This document shows, piece by piece, positions 7,130-14,953 of a DNA stretch of 42,408 bases. The notes under the pieces were generated by a model. The model was not told the origin of the DNA, ran no database searches, and saw only the letters and a list, made by a program, of their open reading frames with translations. Every line of letters begins with the position of its first letter. Positions within the stretch are counted from its first letter, which is position 1. The DNA is from Acidobacteriota bacterium. GTDB lineage: Bacteria > Acidobacteriota > UBA6911. Both the position numbers and the translations under genes were made by a program. The stretch spans positions 1 through 42,408 of the forward strand of contig JAAYCX010000001.1 of NCBI GenBank assembly GCA_012729555.1, written 5' to 3'.

Positions 7130-8056
7130 CTACTCGAGGGCGAACGAGACGTCGGGCCCCGCCTTCTGCGACCGGTTGATCAGGAGCCGGCTGAGGTCGT
7201 ACATGACCCGGAAGGGCTGGATGTCGGTGATCCCGTCGACGAAGCGGGCGCTGTCGATGGCGATCTTCTCCGCGCTCTCCCCCGCCTCCAGGCGCGCGAG
7301 CAGCCCGCGGTGGTATTTCTCCGTGGCCTTCATCGCGTACTCGAGGTGCTCCCGGACGTGGCCGTACAGGACGCAGTTGTGGCTCAGGACGGCACGCGCG
7401 GCCGGCAGGGTGGCTATTTTCCGGATGCTGTCGAGGTAACCGGGGAGCGACACGAAATAGTTCGGCCACAGGGCGTCCTTTTCCGGGACGTAGAAGCCGG
7501 TGGCGTCGCCGATCACCAAGGTCCCCTCCGAGCGCTCGAGGTAACAGACGTGGCAGGGGGAGTGCCCCGGGGTCTCGTAGACGTCCCAGACGACGCCCCC
7601 TCCCAGGTCGATCCGTTCCCCCTCCTGCACGACGGCGTCCAGCCCGAAATGGTAATCGGTCAGAAACGGCGGCAGGTCCTCGATTTCGTCCTTGGCCTTC
7701 ATCATCTGGGCGATCGCGGTGTCGGCCAGGAGGTACTCGTGGAAGAGGTCGCGCTTCTGGAAGATCTTCTCCGCCGCGGCGCTCCCGATGACGCGGATGT
7801 GGGGCCAGATGCGCTTGAAATGGGGGATCCCCCCGATGTGGTCCGCGTGGGTGTGGGTCAGGGCGATGAACCGGATCTTCTCCGGGCTGACGCCGAGCGA
7901 GCGGATCTGTTCCACGAGGATGGGGAAGGTGGGCCCGGTGCCCCCCTCGATCAGCATGGCGCTCTCGCCCAGGGACAGGAAGGCGGGGAATGCCGGGGTC
8001 CCCAGCTGGAAAAGGGTGGGCGTCAGGGCGATGGGCGGGTGCTTCCTCCGGTACAT
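7130..8056 (-). CDS. MBL-fold metallo-hydrolase
   Basis: 308 residues of the metallo-beta-lactamase superfamily, a di-metal hydrolase of unknown substrate. The signature HTHADH is at residues 68-73. It is followed by ETPGHSPCHVCYLE (third metal site), IGDATGF (bridging Asp) and LSHNCVL (late His strand). The C-terminal helical region (AMKATEKYHRGLLARLEAGES) resembles glyoxalase-II-like members. No signal peptide. AAGGAGG precedes ATG 8056. It is co-directional with the Tat pair, but about 140 bp separates them, so operon membership is uncertain. It is divergent from aspartate kinase, with a ~170 bp shared upstream region. Confidence 0.88.
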   Translation of the reverse strand: MYRRKHPPIALTPTLFQLGTPAFPAFLSLGESAMLIEGGTGPTFPILVEQIRSLGVSPEKIRFIALTHTHADHIGGIPHFKRIWPHIRVIGSAAAEKIFQKRDLFHEYLLADTAIAQMMKAKDEIEDLPPFLTDYHFGLDAVVQEGERIDLGGGVVWDVYETPGHSPCHVCYLERSEGTLVIGDATGFYVPEKDALWPNYFVSLPGYLDSIRKIATLPAARAVLSHNCVLYGHVREHLEYAMKATEKYHRGLLARLEAGESAEKIAIDSARFVDGITDIQPFRVMYDLSRLLINRSQKAGPDVSFALE

Positions 8057-8223
8057 CGGAATCCTCCTTGGGTCGATAAAGCGGATATTCTACCGCATCC
8101 GGGGGCGGATTGCGCCATTATCTCCATTGACCGGGGTCCGGGGGCGGAGAGTGTGATATCCTTTCCCCCCGGAACGGCGCCCGCCGGCGGGCGGCGCCAT
8201 GAAATTGTGGGGGACGGTTACCT

Positions 8224-9618
8224 ATGATTACGATGAAATTCGGCGGGACCTCGGTCGGCGACGCAGAGCGCCTGTGCGAAGTCGCGGCCATCGTGCGCAC
8301 CAACCTCTCCTGCCGGCCGGTGGTGGTGGCCTCGGCGATGTCGGGGGTGACCGACCTGCTCCTGGGCACGGCGCACCTGGCGCTCGAGCGGAGGAAGGAG
8401 GAGGGCCTCCGCAATACGGAGCGGCTCCGGGAGAAGCACCTCGAGATCGTCACGGCGCTGGTGGAGCCGGGGGAGGCCAGGGACCGCCTGGTCCGGGAGC
8501 AGGGGGAGCTCGTCGACAAGCTCGAGACCCTCCTGCGCGGCGTGCACCTGCTCGGGGAACTGAGCCCCCGCTCGCTCGACGCCATCGCCTCCTTCGGCGA
8601 ACTCCTCTCCTGCATGCAGATCGCCGCCATCCTCGAAGCGCGCGGGATCCCCGCCCGCTTCGTCGACGCGCGCCCCCTTATCCGCACCGACAGCGGCTAC
8701 GGCGAGGCGGCGGTCGACTTCGAGGTGACCAACCCCGCCCTGCGCGGCGCCCTCCTCCCGTTGGTGGAATCGGGCGTCGTCCCGGTGGTGACGGGCTTTG
8801 TGGCTTCGAATCCCGAGGGGATCACCACCACGCTCGGGCGCAGCGGGTCCGACTATACCGCCTCGATCGTCGGGGCCGCCCTCGGCAGCGAGGAAATCTG
8901 GATCTGGACCGACGTCGACGGGGTCATGACGGCCGACCCCCGGGTGGTCGAGGGGGCGGCGCCGCTCGGCGAGATCTCCTACCGGGAGGCGGCGGAGATG
9001 TCGTACTTCGGGGCCAAGGTCATCCACCCGAAGACCATGCAGCCGGCGATCGAGCACGGCACCCCGATCCGCATCAAGAACACCTTCAACCCCGCCCACC
9101 CGGGGACGCTGATCTCGAGCTCGGGCAGCAGCTCCGCGAAGATCGTCAAGAACGTGACCTCCATCGACAAGCTCGGCCTGGTGGCCGTGGAGGGGAGCGG
9201 CCTGATGGGGGCCCCCGGCGTCATCGCGCGCCTCTTCGCCGCGCTCGCCCGCGTCGGCGTCAACGTCATGATGATCTCGCAGGCCTCCTCGGAGCACAAC
9301 GTCTGCCTCATCATCCCCGAGAAGGACTGCCGCCGGGCGGTCGAGGAACTCCGCACCGAGCTGGGCCCCGAACTCGCCCGCAGGACGGTCGAGGCGGTCC
9401 GGGTCCGCGACTCCGTCTCCATCATCGCGGTGGTGGGGGAGGGGATGCGGGGGGTCCCCGGGATCGCGGCCAGGACCTTCACCGCCGCGGCCCGGGCCGA
9501 CGTCAACGTCATCGCCATCGCCCAGGGCTCCTCGGAGCTCAACATCTCCTTCGTCGTGGACCAGTCGGAGGCGCACCGGGCGGTGCGGGCGATCCACGAG
9601 GCCTTCCAGCTCGCCTAG
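8224..9618 (+). CDS. lysC: Aspartate kinase
   Basis: 464 residues, EC 2.7.2.4: phosphorylates aspartate as the first step to lysine, threonine and methionine. The N-terminal amino-acid-kinase domain opens with MKFGGTSVGDAE. It contains GRSGSDYTASIVGAAL (nucleotide-binding), WTDVDGVMTADPR, and FGAKVIHPKTMQPA. Two ACT domains follow (LVAVEGSGLMGAPGVIARLF and IIAVVGEGMRGVPGIAARTF), implying feedback control by an end-product amino acid. Length and order match monofunctional AK-III-type enzymes; no homoserine dehydrogenase domain is fused. It stands alone: the next gene converges on it, with stops two bases apart. Confidence 0.95.
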   Translation: MITMKFGGTSVGDAERLCEVAAIVRTNLSCRPVVVASAMSGVTDLLLGTAHLALERRKEEGLRNTERLREKHLEIVTALVEPGEARDRLVREQGELVDKLETLLRGVHLLGELSPRSLDAIASFGELLSCMQIAAILEARGIPARFVDARPLIRTDSGYGEAAVDFEVTNPALRGALLPLVESGVVPVVTGFVASNPEGITTTLGRSGSDYTASIVGAALGSEEIWIWTDVDGVMTADPRVVEGAAPLGEISYREAAEMSYFGAKVIHPKTMQPAIEHGTPIRIKNTFNPAHPGTLISSSGSSSAKIVKNVTSIDKLGLVAVEGSGLMGAPGVIARLFAALARVGVNVMMISQASSEHNVCLIIPEKDCRRAVEELRTELGPELARRTVEAVRVRDSVSIIAVVGEGMRGVPGIAARTFTAAARADVNVIAIAQGSSELNISFVVDQSEAHRAVRAIHEAFQLA

Positions 9619-9620
9619 GG

Positions 9621-10337
9621 TCAGAGTCCGAGGAAAAGCACCGCGGCGCCCGAAAGCGCGATGACGGCGCCTGCCATGGCGTGGGTCCAGCGCTCCAGCC
9701 GCCCGAAGTGGACCAGGCTGAGCCCCTTCAGCGCCACGAGCGTCACCGCCACCATGAGGAGGATGGTGATGACGCCGAAAACGATCCCGGTCGCCAGCGC
9801 CAGGTCCCAGCGGCCGCGGCTGGCCGGGAGCACGAAAAGGGGGATGAGGGGCTCGCAGGGGCCGAGGACGAAGATGATGAAGAGGCTCCAGAAGGTGAGC
9901 TGGGAGCGGCCCGCGGCGCCGGCGGAGTGGGCGTGGACGTGGTCCCCGTGCGCGTGGATGTGGACCCCCCTGCCGTGGGCGTGCGCCGCGATCCCGCGGC
10001 GGCTCCGGACGGCGTGCCGGACGCCCCAGGCGAGGTAGGCCAGCCCGAAGGCCAGCAGGCCCCAGGCGGCCCAGTCCCCCCGCATCCCCTCCAGGGCCTC
10101 GATGCGGGCGATGGCGCTCCCCGCGGCCAGCCCCAGGGCTCCGAGCACGAGGGAGGAGAGGATGTGGCCCGCGCCGCAGAGCGCGGTCACCCCCACCGTG
10201 CGCGCCCGGCTCCAGCCGCGCGCGCGGGCGAGCATGATGAAGGGGAGGTAGTGGTCCGGGCCGAACAGGGTGTGGGTGACGGCGATCGCGATCGTGGCCA
10301 GGATCAGGTTCCAGGAAAAGGCATCCATCTGGGGCAT
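9621..10337 (-). CDS. Nickel/cobalt-type permease (UreH/NicO-like) membrane protein
   Basis: 238 residues with about six membrane segments in two halves. The first half carries THTLFGPDHYLPFI and CGAGHILSSLVLGALG, the HxxxxDH-type motif of nickel/cobalt permeases and UreH-like proteins. A cytoplasmic or periplasmic loop at about residues 116-142 is a histidine cluster (HAHGRGVHIHAHGDHVHAH), presumably a metal-sensing or delivery loop. The second half starts with SLFIIFVLGPCEPLIPLF. Direction of transport (uptake or efflux) cannot be read from sequence. ATG 10337 has GGGAGGAG somewhat far upstream; a second ATG three codons in is possible. No urease or hydrogenase genes are nearby. Confidence 0.75.
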   Translation of the reverse strand: MPQMDAFSWNLILATIAIAVTHTLFGPDHYLPFIMLARARGWSRARTVGVTALCGAGHILSSLVLGALGLAAGSAIARIEALEGMRGDWAAWGLLAFGLAYLAWGVRHAVRSRRGIAAHAHGRGVHIHAHGDHVHAHSAGAAGRSQLTFWSLFIIFVLGPCEPLIPLFVLPASRGRWDLALATGIVFGVITILLMVAVTLVALKGLSLVHFGRLERWTHAMAGAVIALSGAAVLFLGL

Positions 10338-10486
10338 GCGGTTCTTTTTCTCCTCCCGTCAACGGGCGTTTCGCCTTCGGGTACAATACAGGAACCCGCC
10401 CCGGAAGCAAAGAGCGGGGGCTTCTCGTTCCCGGCGGTTGCCCGGGGGGGCGGGTTGTGGCAGGATTCGGCTGAAAGGAGCGGACC

Positions 10487-11359
10487 ATGGTCGGGAAGGT
10501 CGTCATCGGACTCGCGCAGATGGTCATGGAGGCCGAACCCGCGCGCAACCGGGCGCGCGCGTGCGAGCTCGTCGCGGAGGCCGCCCGCCGGGGGGCGGAC
10601 GTCGTCTGTCTGCCCGAGCTGTTCACCTCCCGCTATTTCGCCCAGTACCGCGGCCCGGAGGGGAAAGGCGCGCCGTTCCTGGAATCGATCCCCGGGGAGA
10701 GCGAACGCGCCCTTTCGCGCTCTGCGGCGCAAAACCGCGTGATCCTCGTGGCCGGGTCGGTCTACGAGGACGCCCCGAACGGCCGGTTCAACACCTGCAT
10801 GACGTTCGACCGGGAGGGGACGCTTCTGGGAAAATACCGGAAGATCCACATCCCGCACGACGAGAGTTTCTTCGAGCAGGACTACTTCACCCCCGGGGAC
10901 CTCGGGTTCCAGGTCCATGACACGGACAGGGGGAAGATCGGGACCCTGATCTGCTACGACCAGTGGTTTCCCGAGGCGGCGCGGGTGAACGCCCTGATGG
11001 GGGCCGGGATGATCTTCTACCCCACGGCCATCGGCCGGGTGCGGGGCATGCCGGAGGAAGAAGGGGACTGGCGGGAGGCGTGGGAAAACGTGATGCGCGG
11101 GCACGCGATCGCCAACGGCTGCGTGGTGGCCGCCGTCAACCGCGCGGGCACGGAAGACCGGATGGAGTTCTGGGGCGGCTCCTTTGTCATCGACGCTTTC
11201 GGCAAAACCCTCGTGCGCGCGGGGGCGGGGGAGGAAGTGGTCCTGGCCGAAGTCGACCCGGCCCACGGCCGCAAGGTGAGAGAAGGGTGGCGCTTCTTCC
11301 ACAACCGCCGCCCGGACCAGTACCGGAAAATCGTGGAACGGGGGGGGACGGCGTCATGA
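10487..11359 (+). CDS. aguB: N-carbamoylputrescine amidase
   Basis: 290 residues of the nitrilase/carbon-nitrogen hydrolase superfamily. The catalytic triad is visible as Glu44 (LPELFTSRYF), Lys119 (GKYRKIHIPHDESFFEQ) and Cys156 (LICYDQWFPEAAR). The K-I-H-I-P and DQWFPEAAR wording matches AguB, which hydrolyses N-carbamoylputrescine to putrescine, CO2 and ammonia. Its stop overlaps the agmatine deiminase start (ATGA, 11356-11359), so the two-step agmatine-to-putrescine pathway is translationally coupled. AAAGGAG precedes ATG 10487. A TACAAT box at 10382-10387 might serve as the -10, but no good -35 is seen. Confidence 0.93.
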   Translation: MVGKVVIGLAQMVMEAEPARNRARACELVAEAARRGADVVCLPELFTSRYFAQYRGPEGKGAPFLESIPGESERALSRSAAQNRVILVAGSVYEDAPNGRFNTCMTFDREGTLLGKYRKIHIPHDESFFEQDYFTPGDLGFQVHDTDRGKIGTLICYDQWFPEAARVNALMGAGMIFYPTAIGRVRGMPEEEGDWREAWENVMRGHAIANGCVVAAVNRAGTEDRMEFWGGSFVIDAFGKTLVRAGAGEEVVLAEVDPAHGRKVREGWRFFHNRRPDQYRKIVERGGTAS

Positions 11360-12462
11360 CGGAAGCGAACAACCTCGAAACACCGAAGGCGGCCGGCTTC
11401 CGGATGCCGGCCGAATGGGCCGAACACGAGGCCACCTGGCTCTCGTGGCCGAAAAACCCCCTCACCTTCCCCGCAAACATCCTCGGCGCGGTGGAGGAGA
11501 TCTACTGCCGGATGGTGAGGGCGCTGTCGCGCGGGGAGATCGTCCGGATCCTGGTCGACGACGAAGCCGCCCGCGTCCGCGTCGCCCGGATGCTCGAGAA
11601 TCACGGCGCGGTCATGGACCGGGTGCGGCTGCTGCCCATCCCGAGCGCCGACGTCTGGATCCGGGACTACGGCCCCACCTTCCTGCTCCACCCGGAAACG
11701 GGGGAGCGCGCGGCGGTGAAGTGGCGCTTCAACGCCTGGGGGGGGAAGTACGACGACATCCTCCCCGACGACGCCACCGGGGACGCCGTGGCGGCCACCC
11801 TTTCGGACCGGGTCTTCCGCCCCGGGATCGTGCTCGAAGGGGGCTCGATCGACGTCAACGGTCTCGGGACCGTCCTCACGACCGAGCAGTGCCTCCTCAA
11901 CCCGAACCGCAACCCGGCTCTCTGCCGGGAGCGGATCGAGGAGATCGTCCACGCCCACATCGGCACCGAGCGGATGATCTGGCTCAAATCGGGCATCGAC
12001 GGGGACGACACCGACGGGCACGTCGACGATTTCGCCCGCTTCGTGGCCCCCGGCCGGGTGCTCTGCGCCTCCTCCGCCTCCGGCAAGGGGGGGAACGCCT
12101 CCGTCCTGCGGGAGAATTTCGACATCCTCCGCTCGGCCCGCGACCAGTCGGGCAACCGGCTCGAGGTGACCCCGCTCCCGCTGCCGGAGCCGCTCTGGCT
12201 GGAAGAAGAAAAACGGTGGCTGCCGGCGAGCTACGCCAACTTCTACCTCGGCAACGCCGCCGTGCTCCTGCCGGTGTTCGGCGACCCGATGGACCGGGAG
12301 GCGGTGGCCATCCTGAAATCGTGCTTCCCCGACCGCGAGATCGCGGCGATCCCCGCCGTCGAGCTGGTGTACGGCTACGGCGGGATCCACTGCATCACCC
12401 AGCAGGAGCCGGCCGCGCGCCAGAGGGGTCAGATCCGGTCGAGCAGCCGGTACCAGACGTAG
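11356..12462 (+). CDS. aguA: Agmatine deiminase
   Basis: 368 residues, EC 3.5.3.12, converting agmatine to N-carbamoylputrescine. Family motifs run in order: MPAEWAEHEATWLSWP at the start, DVWIRDYGP (99-107), FNAWGGKY, LEGGSID (160-166), DGHVDDFARF (220-229), and the catalytic cysteine in GGIHCITQQEP (Cys346). The usual protein ends just after that motif. Here about 16 extra residues run into DNA that also encodes the tail of the converging YdcF-like gene (34-bp overlap of opposite-strand coding ends). It overlaps the aguB stop. No arginine decarboxylase lies in the window, so agmatine must come from elsewhere. Confidence 0.95.
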   Translation: MTEANNLETPKAAGFRMPAEWAEHEATWLSWPKNPLTFPANILGAVEEIYCRMVRALSRGEIVRILVDDEAARVRVARMLENHGAVMDRVRLLPIPSADVWIRDYGPTFLLHPETGERAAVKWRFNAWGGKYDDILPDDATGDAVAATLSDRVFRPGIVLEGGSIDVNGLGTVLTTEQCLLNPNRNPALCRERIEEIVHAHIGTERMIWLKSGIDGDDTDGHVDDFARFVAPGRVLCASSASGKGGNASVLRENFDILRSARDQSGNRLEVTPLPLPEPLWLEEEKRWLPASYANFYLGNAAVLLPVFGDPMDREAVAILKSCFPDREIAAIPAVELVYGYGGIHCITQQEPAARQRGQIRSSSRYQT

Positions 12463-13235
12463 CCGGCGTACTCGTGGTGCGCCCACTGCAGTTTGGCGAA
12501 ATTGCGCAGCGACACGTGCCGGCCCACGTAATCGAGCACCCGGCCGCCCAGGCCCTCCCGCGCCTTCGCCCGCTGCAGGGTGCGGATGTAGGCGGGCGCG
12601 GGGATGGCGTGCAGCCCGAGCTTGCGGGCCACCCCCATGGCGCGGCGCAGGTCGCAGGCCGAGGCGACCAGGATGAAGGGCCGCTCGCCGACCAGGGCCC
12701 GCACCTCGAACAGGTTTTCGTAGGTGTTTTCCGATTTCCCCTCGATGACGAGGTCCTCCCTCGGCACCCCGAGCTCCGCGAGCAGGTCGGCCATGGCGGC
12801 CGCCACCGGCCTTTCCCCCTCGATCGCCACCCCGCCCGAGGTGACGAGCTTGTTGCCGGGGAGCGCGCGGTAGAGCCTCAGCCCCTCGGCCAGGCTGGCG
12901 AGCGTCTGCTCCGACACCCGGCTGGTGACCGGCAGGTGCGGCTGCTCCTCGGCGTACCCGGCCAGGACCACGATCCGGTCGGTCTTGGGCACCGCCGCGA
13001 GGTTCACCAGCGGCGCGTGCTCCCGCTCGAGCTTCCCCAGCATGACGTTCGCGAGCGGCGAAGCGTAATACAATAGAAACAGGAAGGCGCCCGCGACCAG
13101 CAGGCGCGGGCCCCCGCGCGACTGCCGCCGCGCGACGCTCCACAGAAACCCGGCCGCGAGGAGCAGGACCATGACCCCCACCGGGGAAAACACCCACTCG
13201 AGCAGCCTCTTGGCGATATACACGGAATCGGTCAT
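12429..13235 (-). CDS. YdcF/ElyC/SanA-family (DUF218) membrane-anchored protein
   Basis: 268 residues. Two N-terminal membrane segments (LLLAAGFLWSV and LLVAGAFLFLLYYASPLAN) precede a DUF218 domain: RIVVLAGYAEEQPHLP, LYRALPGNKLVTSGG, EGKSENTYENLFEVRAL and LVASACDLRRAMGVARKLG. ElyC/SanA relatives act in envelope integrity and lipid-carrier metabolism; the exact role is unknown. ATG 13235 is taken because GGGACG lies upstream and it gives the normal topology. The open frame upstream to 13544 has no family similarity. Its 3' end overlaps the end of aguA on the other strand. Confidence 0.8.
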   Translation of the reverse strand: MTDSVYIAKRLLEWVFSPVGVMVLLLAAGFLWSVARRQSRGGPRLLVAGAFLFLLYYASPLANVMLGKLEREHAPLVNLAAVPKTDRIVVLAGYAEEQPHLPVTSRVSEQTLASLAEGLRLYRALPGNKLVTSGGVAIEGERPVAAAMADLLAELGVPREDLVIEGKSENTYENLFEVRALVGERPFILVASACDLRRAMGVARKLGLHAIPAPAYIRTLQRAKAREGLGGRVLDYVGRHVSLRNFAKLQWAHHEYAGYVWYRLLDRI

Positions 13236-13621
13236 GCGTCGTCCCTGGGAAAAGGGTTGCCGCCCGCGCGCAAAAACCGGGGCGCTACGCGCAGTGTAAG
13301 TCGTGGCATGATCCGAAGCAAGCGTCGAGTGGGTGCGATTGACCTGGGTCCGCGTCGTGACCAGACCCGCAAATTGTCCAATTCCGGGTGCGGTGAACGG
13401 CCTGCTCGACAACGAACGTCGGCTGCGGCGGCTCCCATTGATCGCCTCGATCTTCGGTTGGAATGCCCCCGTAGTCCTGATGATATATCCTAGGTCGACA
13501 TGATGGCCTGCCGGAAGAGGGGAAACGGGAAGAGAATATCGCACCTGGAGGAAAAAAGCAGAGGATACATCCTATCCTTATCGGGATGCCCTGACATTCG
13601 TGTCGGGTATCCCGATACCAA
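13236..13621. other. Intergenic stretch carrying a long hairpin
   Basis: About 386 bp, lower in GC than its flanks. Overlapping open frames exist on the minus strand, but none has a ribosome site or a recognisable product. A structured inverted repeat lies at its right end (13579-13617, listed separately). The middle (13300-13500) could be decayed mobile DNA, but I recognise nothing specific. Confidence 0.4.
13579..13617. terminator. Long hairpin with UUCG tetraloop, just past the 94-residue gene
   Basis: TATCGGGAT (13579-13587) pairs perfectly with ATCCCGATA (13609-13617). Inside, a G-U pair, CCC/GGG and, after one bulged T, GACA/TGTC close a TTCG loop on the plus strand. The hairpin starts four bases after the stop of the minus-strand 94-residue gene. 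Further along that strand a second small hairpin (GGATA…TATCC) precedes a run of six T. The whole looks like a termination region for that gene; a REP-like element is the alternative. Confidence 0.55.
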
Positions 13622-13906
13622 TCAGTCCGCTCGTTCCCAGTTCGCTTCAAACGTATTGTCATAGAGGGTGTATAAATAGCCCAGCATTCGGCCCACCCCC
13701 GGTTGTACACCCTCCTGCTGCCGCCAATAGGTGAGATAGATGGCCGGAACCATATGAGGGTCGCTGGATTTTTCTTCCACGTCGATGTTCTGCCAGACCT
13801 CTCTTTTCTCCATGACCCGCCAAAGAGTGCCGTGGGCTTTGCTGCGCACGGTCTGTCCGACTTCAGGCAATCCTTTTTGCTGAATAATCTCCTGATAAGC
13901 GTTCAT
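13622..13906 (-). CDS. Unrecognised 94-residue protein
   Basis: Starts at ATG 13906 behind a very strong ribosome site (GAGGAGG, five bases spacer), so it is probably expressed. The sequence (MNAYQEIIQQKGLPEVGQ…) is soluble and rich in W and Y, with HGTLWRVMEKREVW, then VPAIYLTYWRQQEG. No signal peptide, membrane segment or metal motif is visible. The short beta-like segments might suggest a small barrel, but I recognise no family. It is divergent from the sigma-factor gene, and both sit in a lower-GC patch. Confidence 0.6.
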   Translation of the reverse strand: MNAYQEIIQQKGLPEVGQTVRSKAHGTLWRVMEKREVWQNIDVEEKSSDPHMVPAIYLTYWRQQEGVQPGVGRMLGYLYTLYDNTFEANWERAD

Positions 13907-13999
13907 GGATGCCTCCTCGATTTGATGAGATAGCCGTTAGATAAAACTTAGGCCTCTTCCCAAAGAGTTTCAAGTTTGTCCTGTGAAGGAGATCATTCC

Positions 14000-14446
14000 A
14001 TGACGCCCCAGGCACGCCGGCGCTGCTGGACTGTCTCGCCTATAGTGTTCCATAGGGCGCTCGACGCCCTGCCCAAATTTCGCGGACACAGCAGACTTTC
14101 CACCTGGCTCTACAGGATTGCCTGGCGTGAGGGTCTGCGGAATTTACAGAAGCGGAAATCGTCCACGCGGAATGAAACGCCGATCGATGATGCCCACGAT
14201 CCGGCGGATCCGGGCGAAAGCGCTCTCGAGGCGCTGGAAAGATGGGAAACCGCCGAATGCGTGCAGCGGGCATTATCCGGACTTCCGGTGAGGGACCGGG
14301 AAATACTCGCCCTGAGATATATGGAAGACCTGAAAGTGGCGGAACTGGCCGAGAGGATGAATATGCCGGTTGGAACGGTCAAGGCACAGATCCACAGAGC
14401 GCTGGCCAGGCTGAAAACATTGCTGGAGAGGCATCATGATGCATAA
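14000..14446 (+). CDS. ECF-type sigma factor, N-terminally short
   Basis: 148 residues. The C-terminal sigma region 4 is intact: LPVRDREILALRYMEDLK then AELAERMNMPVGTVKAQIHR, the promoter -35-binding HTH. Region 2.3-2.4 is recognisable as FHRALDALPKFRGHSRLS, TWLYRIAW. The preceding ~45 residues that normally form regions 2.1-2.2, with the AEDLvQEvF core-binding signature, are missing. Instead there are 17 unrelated residues (MTPQARRRCWTVSPIV). ATG 14000 has an excellent AAGGAG site, and the divergent gene leaves no room for a longer start. It is either a 5'-truncated gene or an unusual short sigma. Its stop overlaps the next gene's start. Confidence 0.75.
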   Translation: MTPQARRRCWTVSPIVFHRALDALPKFRGHSRLSTWLYRIAWREGLRNLQKRKSSTRNETPIDDAHDPADPGESALEALERWETAECVQRALSGLPVRDREILALRYMEDLKVAELAERMNMPVGTVKAQIHRALARLKTLLERHHDA

Positions 14447-14816
14447 ACTGCGGGTTCAAGAACATCTTCGAAACGGCGCCCTGTACCTGCCCGTATCCGA
14501 ACCTCCGCTCAGCGGCGAGTGGAAGGGGCGTTTGTTCCGCCAGCGCTTGCTGCGTCAACAGCTCCTAGCCGCCCTGGAAGAAAGGCCCCGTTTATCGAAG
14601 AGGCTCCTCCGGATCGGCGTCCCCGTCCTCTGCGGCGCGTTCGCTTTTGCTGCATATTCTGGGCTGATATATCCGGCCGGCTGGTCTGAAGCCCTGGTTG
14701 CGTACGTCAGTAATCTCGATGCTCCGCCTGTCGGCTTGAAGGAATCTCTCCTGTACATCGCGGCTGTCAATGGGCTGACAATCCTGGTTCGAAAGCGGGC
14801 GCATTTGTTCGGGTAA
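14436..14816 (+). CDS. Small membrane protein coupled to the sigma factor (candidate anti-sigma)
   Basis: 126 residues. A basic, soluble N-terminal half (EWKGRLFRQRLLRQQLL near 26-44) is followed by a membrane helix (IGVPVLCGAFAFAAYSGLIY, about 60-80). A second apolar stretch near the end (LLYIAAVNGLTIL) precedes a basic tail. It overlaps the sigma-factor gene by 11 bp, the arrangement typical of sigma/anti-sigma pairs, but no zinc-finger anti-sigma (HxxxCxxC) motif is present. The anti-sigma role therefore rests on position only. ATG 14436 or 14439 may be used (GAGAGG upstream). Confidence 0.6.
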   Translation: MMHKLRVQEHLRNGALYLPVSEPPLSGEWKGRLFRQRLLRQQLLAALEERPRLSKRLLRIGVPVLCGAFAFAAYSGLIYPAGWSEALVAYVSNLDAPPVGLKESLLYIAAVNGLTILVRKRAHLFG

Positions 14817-14953
14817 GCAACCGCAGCAAGGGGCAATCCGTTCAGTTTCTGATCGTATGGGCATTGTTGCACAAAAGAAATCTCCTCAGCTCCGCGTCTG
14901 AATCCAATCTGGCGGTTCACCGGCAAGGAACGGGATGAGGAAATGTTGTCCGC

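Noticed and set aside
8127-8157. TTGACC ... TGTGAT as a lysC promoter
   Set aside because: Spacing of 19 bases and a poor -10 make it unconvincing.
8218-10626. 802-residue minus-strand frame antisense to aspartate kinase and beyond
   Set aside because: Low-complexity G/P/R/A shadow; lysC on the plus strand and the permease frame explain the region.
12429-12462. Overlap of aguA and ydcF-like 3' ends as an antisense regulatory element
   Set aside because: A 34-bp convergent overlap from a slightly long AguA tail is unremarkable in compact genomes.
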